A stretch of DNA of 23,470 nt from Moraxellaceae bacterium UBA2477 (GTDB taxonomy: Bacteria > Pseudomonadota > Gammaproteobacteria > Pseudomonadales > Moraxellaceae). The notes below the pieces were generated by a model, which was not told where the DNA came from, ran no database searches, and saw nothing but the letters and a program-made list of their open reading frames with translations. The stretch covers positions 1 through 23,470 of the forward strand of contig DDPD01000090.1 of the NCBI GenBank assembly GCA_002342025.1, written 5' to 3'. Positions 8,432 through 15,287 of the stretch are shown piece after piece. The position numbers were made by a program, and so were the translations under genes. Each line of letters starts with the position of its first letter. Position 1 is the first letter of the stretch.

Positions 8432-9328
8432 ATGATTGTGCGCAAATATGGAGAGCAGCTAAAAACCTTTGGGGTGGCATCTGTTGCTGTTGCCTCTGTA
8501 GTCTTTTTTCTTTTTTTTGCGATCAGCGCGCAGGCAACGACGACACGAGTCAGTCTCTGGGGAGCGCCTTCTGCGGTGCTTCCATTATTGCGAGAGTTAC
8601 AACCGAATATTGATTGGCAGCTCGAATCTGACGGTTCAGAGGCTCAGTTACACATCACATGGCAGCCTGATGCGTACAAGCGCTTGCAGATGACCGGAAA
8701 GCGTGAGCCTGCACTTTTGTTGACATCCTCACTGAACGATCAACAGTTGATTCGTTCACAAGATTCGGCTCTGGTTTGGGGGCCTCCGCTGTCTCAACAA
8801 GTTCGATTAGCACTGCGTGTGATGCCCGGAGCCAAGCGAATCGGCGTGATTGCGCGCCGACTGCCTGACCCAGAGGCCATGCAGATGCAAATGCGAAACA
8901 TGGATGTCGTCGCTGCCAGCGTTAGATCTGAAGGAGTCACTCTGGTGCCATTAGTCATGTCGGCACCTATTTCTGCTCGTGCCCTTGCCGAAGCATCAGA
9001 GCAAGTCGATATTTTTGTGGCCACTAATGACGACGCTCTTTTTAATCGTGATACAGCGAAGCTGATATTGCTAACTGCCTATCGGCATAAACGTGCACTT
9101 ATTGGGCCCAGTCCAGCTTTTGTCAGTGCGGGAGCCGTAGCCACTATGGCTGTATCCAAATCGGCACTCTTGGCTGAGTTATTAGCTCGCATAGAGCGTT
9201 GGCAAAAAAATGGGCGCCTCGGCGCCCCCGAAATAGTAGGAAATTTTCAACCAGTCCTAAATCCACAAGTCGCGCGCTCCTTGGGACTTTACCTGTCTCC
9301 GGATTTGTTACGCGAGGCTCGGCCATGA
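8432..9328 (+). CDS. Periplasmic solute-binding protein, ABC_sub_bind (TrpX-like) type
   Basis: The predicted 298-residue product has a Sec signal peptide (basic MIVRKYGEQLK, long hydrophobic core, cut AQA|TTT after residue 35). A two-lobed binding-protein fold follows, with GVIAR in the centre, DIFVATNDDALFN, RALIGPSPAFVSAGAVATMAVS and a terminal NPQVARSLGLYL. These resemble the PF04392 family. No ABC permease or ATPase gene is adjacent. It lies 20 bases after the TonB-dependent receptor and overlaps the kinase-like gene by four bases (ATGA), so it probably delivers a ligand signal to that membrane protein. I chose the ATG at 8432 because it gives a proper signal peptide; its Shine-Dalgarno (CCAGG) is weak. 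Ligand unknown. Confidence 0.78.
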   Translation: MIVRKYGEQLKTFGVASVAVASVVFFLFFAISAQATTTRVSLWGAPSAVLPLLRELQPNIDWQLESDGSEAQLHITWQPDAYKRLQMTGKREPALLLTSSLNDQQLIRSQDSALVWGPPLSQQVRLALRVMPGAKRIGVIARRLPDPEAMQMQMRNMDVVAASVRSEGVTLVPLVMSAPISARALAEASEQVDIFVATNDDALFNRDTAKLILLTAYRHKRALIGPSPAFVSAGAVATMAVSKSALLAELLARIERWQKNGRLGAPEIVGNFQPVLNPQVARSLGLYLSPDLLREARP

Positions 9329-10626
9329 GTCAGCAAATTAGATTGAGTCAGCAGCAATTACGCATGGCCGTGTTGTTGCTTGCCTTAGTGCCAGCGTTAG
9401 TAATCATGATTTTAGTGCTTAGCACCACGACGAACATCCGATTGCAGGATGATCTTAAGAGCTTAGATATTTCGGCGCAGCAAACGGTGGATCAGTTGGC
9501 TGCGAGTGCGGATTATGCGCTGATGTCGAGTCAGCAGGACTTGATGATTGCCGGCATAGATCGTGTGGCTAGTCGACCTGAAGTGGCAGCGGTTAGGGTT
9601 TTGGATGCTCAAGGGCGACTATGGTTACATAGGGGTAAGTTGTCTGCTGAGTCGCTCAAGACAGAAGGCGATTTACGCCAATACCGAGCGGTAGTGGTAA
9701 TGCCTCAGGCAGCAACAGACCCAAATGATTGGCTGGCTGGCGTGCCAGTGCAAAATGATCTTAAACGTTTGGGCGAAGTTCAACTTTGGGTGAGTGCCGA
9801 TGTAATTAAACAGCGTGAGCGCAGTGTGTTATTGCAAGCAATGTTGTTGGCTATCTGTGTTTTGCTGGTGACCCTAGCCTTGGCCTGGATTGTTTCGGAG
9901 CGTGTCCTGGCGCGATATGCGTTGTTGGACTACGACGCGCAACGACAACGCGTGATTAGCCATGACTTGATGCGCCAAGCGAATAAGCATTGGCGAACGG
10001 AGCAAGCCTTGCAGTTGCGTTGGGGTAAGTGGTCACACGATGTGAGAACCCCATTGCACGGCGTAAGCGGTCTGCTTGAGTTGCTCGATACCACAACCCT
10101 CGATGAAGAACAGCGGGCCTATGTTCGCTCAGCGCGAGATGCTGCACGAGCTTTAGAGTTCAGTCTTCGCAATAATCCTTTGGCTGGTACGAGTGAACAA
10201 CTTGATGGCCTTAGTCAGGCGGCACTGTTAGAGGCCCAACAGTTCTGGCGCAAGCGACGCATTTTGTTAATTGAGGATGACCCTGTTAGCGCGCATTTGA
10301 TGGCGAGCTTGCTTCATTCATGGGGAGTCGAACTCACGTCGGTGACCACAGGCTATGCAGGCTTACAAGCACTGAATAGCAGTTGGGATTTGATCCTGTT
10401 GGATGGTGAGCTGCCCGATTATGACGCCGTGTCTTGGTGGCAGGCCATGCAAGCATTACCGTCGAGCGCCTGCGCGTTGCAGGGACCGGTGGTCGTCATC
10501 ACCGCTCACGATGATGACAAATACCTTGCTAAGTATCAGGCAGCGGGTCTGGATCCGGTGCTGATCAAGCCCGTAAGAGGGCGGCAGTTACTTAGTGTGT
10601 TAACGCCGCTGCTCCGCGTTCACTGA
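9325..10626 (+). CDS. Membrane sensor with HisKA and receiver domains but no ATPase domain
   Basis: The 433-residue product starts at the ATG overlapping the preceding stop (ATGA). Membrane helices lie at about 14-33 and 168-190, flanking a periplasmic region of about 135 residues. A coiled segment follows, then a dimerisation/phospho-acceptor (HisKA) domain with WSHDVRTPLHG (His238) at about 230-285. In hybrid kinases such as BarA a HATPase domain of about 110 residues should follow. Here only about 25 linker residues separate HisKA from a receiver domain (311-430). The receiver keeps Glu317/Asp318/Asp319, the acceptor Asp360 (ILLDGELPDYD), Thr393 and Lys415 (LIKP). No N, G1 or G2 box is visible. 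It likely relays or modulates phosphate from another kinase, or signals by conformation. Confidence 0.85.
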   Translation: MSQQIRLSQQQLRMAVLLLALVPALVIMILVLSTTTNIRLQDDLKSLDISAQQTVDQLAASADYALMSSQQDLMIAGIDRVASRPEVAAVRVLDAQGRLWLHRGKLSAESLKTEGDLRQYRAVVVMPQAATDPNDWLAGVPVQNDLKRLGEVQLWVSADVIKQRERSVLLQAMLLAICVLLVTLALAWIVSERVLARYALLDYDAQRQRVISHDLMRQANKHWRTEQALQLRWGKWSHDVRTPLHGVSGLLELLDTTTLDEEQRAYVRSARDAARALEFSLRNNPLAGTSEQLDGLSQAALLEAQQFWRKRRILLIEDDPVSAHLMASLLHSWGVELTSVTTGYAGLQALNSSWDLILLDGELPDYDAVSWWQAMQALPSSACALQGPVVVITAHDDDKYLAKYQAAGLDPVLIKPVRGRQLLSVLTPLLRVH

Positions 10627-10627
10627 C

Positions 10628-11500
10628 TCAGTTCTTTTTCTGTACGGGCAACAGAATGGCCGGGTTGATGCGGCTGTCGTTAAGGCTCACGGTCCAGTGT
10701 AAATGCGGGGCAGTCGCTCGCCCGGTGGCACCCACCAAGCCCACAACCGTTCGCTTTGTTACCTGCTGCCCCACCGTCACCTGAATGTCGCTGAAGTGAC
10801 AAAGCATAGAAAACAGCCCCTGACCGTGATCAATAATCACGGTACGGCCATTAAAGAAGTAATCACCGATTAACGCGACGGTGCCCTGGGCAGGTGCCAG
10901 CACCGGCGTGCCTTGTTTGCCTGCAATATCAATACCTAAATGGGGCGCGCGTGGCTCGCCATTAAAAAAACGACGTAAACCAAACTCACTGCTCACACGG
11001 CCATGAAGCGGCCACTGGAAGACGGGCCATTGGGCGGCAGTTTGCCCGCTATACACCCGATAAGCCGCTTTTTGTTCCGCCGCTTCGCGTTCAAACCGAG
11101 CGTTTTGCTCGATGTTGGGGGTGACATATTGCGTTTGCGTGAGCCGAAGATGTTGCTCTGCATACGCCCGCTCGCGCACCGTGGTTGTTGCAATGAGTTC
11201 ACCGCGACTATTAACCAGCTGCTGTGTGCCGATGTCACTCAGGCCTATGCCGATCATTGCCGTGGGTTGATTGTTGACGAGACCCACCCAAACGGGACGG
11301 TCTTGATATCGCAGCGGGTTGCCCTGTGCCGCTTGAGTCAGTACCTCCGCTGTCACCGGCACAGACCAGAGGCCGCCATTCACCACTGTCTGGTCGGCTT
11401 GAGCTTGAACGGCGGCGCAGCTGGATAGCAACCAACTGCCGAGTAGGAGTGCGCCAAGTCTCATTATTCCTGTCTGTTGCGAGTTCGTCTTGACCATCAT
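10628..11500 (-). CDS. M23-family metallopeptidase, predicted lipoprotein
   Basis: The 290-residue product has an N-terminal signal with a lipobox-like LSSC (Cys28), an unassigned middle part and a C-terminal LytM/M23 domain at about 160-282. The zinc and catalytic residues are all visible: His187 and Asp191 (HLGID), His235 (LCHFSD), His266 and His268 (HLHW). M23 enzymes cut peptidoglycan cross-links; with an intact site this is probably an active cell-wall hydrolase of the periplasm or outer membrane. The ATG overlaps the xseA stop (ATGA) and is preceded by GAGAG, so it is co-translated with xseA. Its 3' end is one base from the convergent kinase-like gene, with no room for a terminator. Confidence 0.9.
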   Translation of the reverse strand: MMVKTNSQQTGIMRLGALLLGSWLLSSCAAVQAQADQTVVNGGLWSVPVTAEVLTQAAQGNPLRYQDRPVWVGLVNNQPTAMIGIGLSDIGTQQLVNSRGELIATTTVRERAYAEQHLRLTQTQYVTPNIEQNARFEREAAEQKAAYRVYSGQTAAQWPVFQWPLHGRVSSEFGLRRFFNGEPRAPHLGIDIAGKQGTPVLAPAQGTVALIGDYFFNGRTVIIDHGQGLFSMLCHFSDIQVTVGQQVTKRTVVGLVGATGRATAPHLHWTVSLNDSRINPAILLPVQKKN

Positions 11501-12894
11501 TTTGGACTCTCAAAAGCAGTGGCATGGATTGCCGTGATGGATGCGGAGACTTCGCCCGCATTCAGTTTTGCGCGCACAACATCGCCCACGCGAACCTGTG
11601 TTGCGTCGCGGAGTACGCTACCGTCCTGCTTGGAAATAATCGCGTAGCCACGTGAAAGTACGGCGAGCGGGCTCACCGAATGGGCGCGCTGCATTAAGTT
11701 ATGCAGATGCTGTTGGCGTTGCACTAGGCGCTGCTGTATCGCCCGCACTGCTCGCTGTTGCAGCGTCGATACCCGTTGCGCGAGCGCGGGTATTTGCCGT
11801 GCAGGATCACGTGCTTTTAAGCGAATGATGCGTTGTTGTAGTCGCTCTCGGCGCTGTGTCAACAACCATCGAAGCTGGCGTGTGAGGCGTAATTCCAATT
11901 CGTCTAAACGCTGACGCTGATCCAATAATTGTCGAGCCGGACTGCGTAAGCGTCGTTGCACGACATGAAGGGCTAATTGACGGCGCTGATGGTCGCGTTG
12001 CCAGGCATTGAGCAGACGTGCCTTGGCCAACTTGGCTTGCTCCCGCCACTGCTGTTGATTTGGGCTGACGAGTTCGGCCGCCGCCGACGGGGTAGGGGCA
12101 CGAACGTCCACCACAAAATCGGCAATGGTGAAGTCAATTTCGTGGCCAACACCGCTCACCACGGGCACCGGCATGTCCGCTAAGGCGCGAACGACGGCTT
12201 CATCGTTGAAGGCCCAGAGATCCTCAAGCGATCCGCCGCCACGAGCCACAATCACCACATCAAAGGGCGGAATAGGTTGCCCTTGGGTGTCTTGGAAGTC
12301 ATTTTCAAACAGGTATTTCAGTAGCGCCAAGCCTGCCACAATGGCGGGTGGTGCTTCAGTGCCTTGCACGGGTACCGGAATTAGGGTCACTGGCAGGCCA
12401 GGCGCACGCCGTTTTAATACCTGCAGGATATCCCGCACGGCCGCCCCGCTGGGTGAGGTCAGCACGGCAACCCCGCGTGGGTTCGCGGGGAGTGGGCGTT
12501 TGCGCTCTGCCGCAAATAAGCCTTCAGCCGCAAGGCGCGCTTTCAGCATCTCATAAGCCTGTTGCAGGGCGCCCAGCCCCGCATCTTCGAGATGCTCTAC
12601 CAACAGTTGATAATCGCCACGCGGCGCATAAAGGCTAACGCGAGCACGCACTAGTACCTGTTGCCCATTTTGCGGAGGCTGTTGCAACCTCGCTGCGGTG
12701 CGTGCGCCTTTAAACATGGCAGCACGCACCTGGGCCTGGTCGTCTTTTAGGGTGAAATACAAATGCCCGGAGCTGGGCGCCGACACATTAGACAATTCGC
12801 CGCGTAGCCAAATTCGCCCGTAATTAAATTCCAGCAACTCACGAACACTGCCGTTCAATTGGCTGACGGTCAGCACGGACGGTGGAGCAGACAT
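11497..12894 (-). CDS. xseA: Exodeoxyribonuclease VII large subunit
   Basis: XseA is the catalytic subunit of exonuclease VII, which degrades single-stranded DNA in both directions with many copies of XseB. The protein (465 residues) starts with an OB-fold (LTVSQLNGSVRELLEFNYGRIWLRGELSN, SGHLYFTLKDD). The core motifs GGGSLEDLWAFND and SGVGHEIDFTIADFVVDVRAPTPSAAAEL follow. A long Arg/Gln-rich coiled coil and a C-terminal LAVLSRGYAII segment complete it. I chose the ATG at 12894, which has GAG seven bases upstream, over the in-frame GTG at 12903. It is the first gene of a two-gene minus-strand unit with the M23 peptidase. xseB is not in the window. Confidence 0.96.
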   Translation of the reverse strand: MSAPPSVLTVSQLNGSVRELLEFNYGRIWLRGELSNVSAPSSGHLYFTLKDDQAQVRAAMFKGARTAARLQQPPQNGQQVLVRARVSLYAPRGDYQLLVEHLEDAGLGALQQAYEMLKARLAAEGLFAAERKRPLPANPRGVAVLTSPSGAAVRDILQVLKRRAPGLPVTLIPVPVQGTEAPPAIVAGLALLKYLFENDFQDTQGQPIPPFDVVIVARGGGSLEDLWAFNDEAVVRALADMPVPVVSGVGHEIDFTIADFVVDVRAPTPSAAAELVSPNQQQWREQAKLAKARLLNAWQRDHQRRQLALHVVQRRLRSPARQLLDQRQRLDELELRLTRQLRWLLTQRRERLQQRIIRLKARDPARQIPALAQRVSTLQQRAVRAIQQRLVQRQQHLHNLMQRAHSVSPLAVLSRGYAIISKQDGSVLRDATQVRVGDVVRAKLNAGEVSASITAIHATAFESPK

Positions 12895-12928
12895 GGCGGG
12901 CACTCAAACGGTTCATCGGGTGAGTGCA

Positions 12929-12958
12929 AGTATAGGCGGCGGCGGGGAGGAGTGTCTT
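12929..12958 (-). promoter_or_regulatory. Predicted sigma-70 promoter of xseA
   Basis: On the minus strand, AAGACA (12958-12953) and TATACT (12934-12929) are separated by 18 bases, matching the -35 (4/6) and -10 (5/6) boxes. The start would fall about 28 bases before the xseA ATG. The inverted repeat at 12968-13026 begins 10 bases upstream of the -35 box. Confidence 0.45.
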
Positions 12959-12967
12959 TGCGGACTC

Positions 12968-13026
12968 ATTCAGAACCCCAAAATGCGGTGAGTAATTACT
13001 AATCACCGCATTTTGGGGTTCTGAAT
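12968..13026. repeat. Perfect 23-bp inverted repeat with palindromic loop
   Basis: Arm 12968-12990 is the exact reverse complement of arm 13004-13026. The 13-base spacer contains a perfect palindrome, AGTAATTACT (12991-13000). The inner part reads AAAATGCGGTG and CACCGCATTTT, a terminator-like core, but the gap lies between two divergently transcribed genes where a terminator is not expected. Possible roles are an operator, a terminator of a small unannotated RNA, or a miniature mobile element. No second copy is evident in the window. Confidence 0.75.
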
Positions 13027-13047
13027 ACGTGCAAACCAATACGAGGC

Positions 13048-13097
13048 GCCTAGCGAACTCAACTTTTGTGGTCTAAAACTTGACGGAACCGCTAGGC
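13048..13097. repeat. Imperfect hairpin in the leader of the winged-helix gene
   Basis: GCCTAGCG (13048-13055) pairs with CGCTAGGC (13090-13097). Inside it, TCAACTTTT and AAAACTTGA pair except for one central mismatch. The structure ends five bases before the AAGGAG ribosome-binding site of the gene at 13115, so it might act on translation or be a regulator-binding dyad. Confidence 0.4.
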
Positions 13098-13114
13098 AAG
13101 CAAGGAGCATCGCC

Positions 13115-13759
13115 ATGACAGACAAACCCTCTGGTTTAGTCATAAACCCCGATTGGTCCACAGATTCCACAGGCCCTATCGATAGTTATTACCAACTGAA
13201 AATGAGGCAGCGTGCGTTGCGAAAGGCTGAGCGCATGCGAATTATTAGGGATTCCACAGAGCCTTGGCATTTATTTGATTTGAGTCAATTGCATGTGCCG
13301 CCGCGGCGGGTGCATCGCGAGCCAACGTCCTATGAGCTCATGTTAACCCCGCGGCGGTCGGTAGCGGATGCGCTGTTTCCACGGGCTCGGCAGATACTGT
13401 TGTTGGTGTTTTTTCAGGAGCCCACCATTTGGTATCGCCAAACGGATTTGTTGCGCTTATCGCATGCTGGTATGGGCGGCTTGCAGCGAGAGATACACAA
13501 CTTGTTAAGTGTGCAGCTGATTGAGGCAAAGCCGCTGGAGAGTCAGCCGAACTCTTATCTACGGTATATGCAGTATCGCGCTAACCCTAAGTCGCCCATG
13601 TTTGGCGTGCTTTGTGATTTAGCCCAGCAATTTCAGCAGAGTGTGTATCGTCAGCCGCAGGAGTTGCCGCCAGATACTTACTATATTGCGCGCGGTGAGG
13701 TGGATTTGTTGATGCTTTCGCGCGTCGGTATGCGCAGCCCACCTGACGGGAGCGACTGA
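13115..13759 (+). CDS. Uncharacterised protein with winged-helix-like domain
   Basis: I do not recognise a named family for the whole 214-residue protein. The N-terminal third holds a basic helix (LKMRQRALRKAERMRIIR, 28-45). Residues about 86-160 read like an ArsR/MarR-type winged helix: LFPRARQILLLVFFQEPTIWYRQTDLLRLS, then a recognition-helix-like GGLQREIHNLLSVQLIEA, then a wing ending in YLRYMQYRANPKSPMF. That pattern resembles the DNA-binding regulators often placed beside nucleotidyltransferase genes, but no such partner is here. The ATG has a strong AAGGAG seven bases upstream. It lies divergent from xseA and just before the guaB promoter. It may bind the dyads in the gap at 12968-13097; that is inference. 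Confidence 0.6.
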   Translation: MTDKPSGLVINPDWSTDSTGPIDSYYQLKMRQRALRKAERMRIIRDSTEPWHLFDLSQLHVPPRRVHREPTSYELMLTPRRSVADALFPRARQILLLVFFQEPTIWYRQTDLLRLSHAGMGGLQREIHNLLSVQLIEAKPLESQPNSYLRYMQYRANPKSPMFGVLCDLAQQFQQSVYRQPQELPPDTYYIARGEVDLLMLSRVGMRSPPDGSD

Positions 13760-13771
13760 AATCGTTATACT
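13743..13771 (+). promoter_or_regulatory. Predicted sigma-70 promoter of guaBA with GC-rich discriminator
   Basis: CTGACG (13743-13748) and TATACT (13766-13771) with exactly 17 bases between them match the -35 (4/6) and -10 (5/6) boxes. The bases after the -10 box are GCGCGGC, a GC-rich discriminator typical of promoters under stringent (ppGpp) control, which fits GTP-synthesis genes. The -35 box overlaps the end of the upstream gene. Confidence 0.6.
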
Positions 13772-13807
13772 GCGCGGCTAATTTCGGTTGCCCAATGGAG
13801 TAGCGCC

Positions 13808-15277
13808 ATGCTCGACATCGTTCAAGAAGCCCTGACCTTTGATGACGTCTTGCTGCTGCCCGCATACTCCAACGTGCTGCCCAAGGATGCCTGCCTAAAA
13901 ACGCAGCTCACCCGAGGCATCCAACTCAATGTGCCGCTGGTCTCTGCGGCCATGGATACCGTCACCGAAGCGCGCATGGCCATCGCCATGGCTCAGGAAG
14001 GCGGCATCGGCATTCTGCACAAGAACATGGACATCGCCGCCCAGGCCGCCGAAGTGCGTCGCGTGAAGAAATTCGAAGCCGGCATGGTGCAAGACCCGAT
14101 CACGGTCAGCCCGAAGACCACGGTCGGCGAGCTCATCGAGCTGACCCAGGCCAACCGCATTTCCGGCGTGCCGGTCATGCAGGGCGACCAAGTTGTCGGC
14201 ATTGTCACCAGCCGCGACCTGCGTTTCGAGACGCGCATGGATCTCCCGGTGTCGGCCATCATGACGCCGCAAGACAAACTGGTCACGGTGAAGGAGGGCG
14301 AGTCTCCCGAGCGCATCAAGGCCCTGCTGCACGAACACCGCATCGAGAAGGTGCTGGTCATTGATGATGACTTCCGCCTAAAAGGTCTAATCACGGTCAA
14401 TGACTTCCAGAAAGCCGAACGCTTCCCGAACTCTTCCAAAGATGCCCATGGTCGTCTCCGCGTTGGCGCTGCCGTCGGCACCGGCGCTGAAACGCCGGCT
14501 CGCGTCGAAGCGCTGATCGAAGCCGGTGTTGACGTACTCGTGGTCGACACCGCGCATGGTCACAGCCAGGGCGTCATTGATCGCGTGCGCTGGATCAAGG
14601 AACACTACCCGTCTATGCAGGTCATCGGAGGCAACATCGCCACCGGTGAAGCAGCGCTGGCACTGTTGGAAGCCGGTGCCGATGCCGTCAAGGTTGGCAT
14701 CGGTCCGGGCTCGATCTGCACCACGCGCATCGTCGCCGGCATCGGCGTGCCGCAGATCTCTGCCATCGACCTCGTGGCCCGTGCGCTGAACAACCGCATC
14801 CCACTTATTGCCGACGGCGGCATCCGTTTCTCCGGCGACATCGCCAAAGCCATCGCCGCCGGTGCCAGCTGCATCATGGTCGGCTCGCTGCTCGCCGGTA
14901 CTGAAGAGGCACCGGGCGAGGTCGAGCTATTCCAGGGTCGCTACTACAAGGCCTATCGCGGAATGGGCTCGCTCGGCGCTATGGCGCAGCGCGGCGGCGG
15001 CTCAGCTGATCGTTATTTCCAGGATGCCTCGGCGGGTGTTGAGAAGCTGGTGCCGGAAGGCATTGAAGGTCGCGTCGCCTACAAGGGCCCCATGAGCGGC
15101 ATCATCCACCAGATGCTTGGCGGCCTGCGTTCGAGCATGGGTTACACCGGCTCGGCCACCATTGAAGACATGCGCAGCAAGCCCAAGTTCGTGAAGATCA
15201 CCTCGGCCGGCATGAAGGAATCGCATGTGCACGATGTGACCATCACCAAAGAAGCCCCGAACTACCGCGTAGGTTGA
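13808..15277 (+). CDS. guaB: Inosine-5'-monophosphate dehydrogenase
   Basis: GuaB oxidises IMP to XMP with NAD+, the committed step to GMP. The 489-residue product is the usual length. It starts with the conserved LTFDDVLLLPAYS and carries two CBS domains at about 93-205 (PITVSPKTTVGELIELTQANRISGVPV...; IMTPQDKLVTV...). The catalytic loop GIGPGSICTTRIVAGIGVPQ places the nucleophile at Cys304. Also visible are DTAHGHSQ (247-254), IADGGIRFSGDIAKA and the YRGMGSLGAM flap region. The ATG at 13808 follows GGAG (13797-13800). Ten bases separate it from guaA. Third codon positions are markedly richer in G/C than in the preceding genes, a feature shared with guaA. Confidence 0.98.
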   Translation: MLDIVQEALTFDDVLLLPAYSNVLPKDACLKTQLTRGIQLNVPLVSAAMDTVTEARMAIAMAQEGGIGILHKNMDIAAQAAEVRRVKKFEAGMVQDPITVSPKTTVGELIELTQANRISGVPVMQGDQVVGIVTSRDLRFETRMDLPVSAIMTPQDKLVTVKEGESPERIKALLHEHRIEKVLVIDDDFRLKGLITVNDFQKAERFPNSSKDAHGRLRVGAAVGTGAETPARVEALIEAGVDVLVVDTAHGHSQGVIDRVRWIKEHYPSMQVIGGNIATGEAALALLEAGADAVKVGIGPGSICTTRIVAGIGVPQISAIDLVARALNNRIPLIADGGIRFSGDIAKAIAAGASCIMVGSLLAGTEEAPGEVELFQGRYYKAYRGMGSLGAMAQRGGGSADRYFQDASAGVEKLVPEGIEGRVAYKGPMSGIIHQMLGGLRSSMGYTGSATIEDMRSKPKFVKITSAGMKESHVHDVTITKEAPNYRVG

Positions 15278-15287
15278 GAGCCGTAAC

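Noticed and set aside
12980..13015. AAATGCGGT and its complement resemble the Haemophilus DNA uptake signal (AAGTGCGGT) arranged as an inverted pair.
   Set aside because: It differs by one base, only this one pair was noticed in the whole window, and the gene content is not Pasteurellaceae-like. A genome-wide count would settle it.
13351..13364. GTCGGTAGCGGA as an ops-like site.
   Set aside because: It lies inside the winged-helix gene, matches 9 of 12 bases, and no polysaccharide gene follows.
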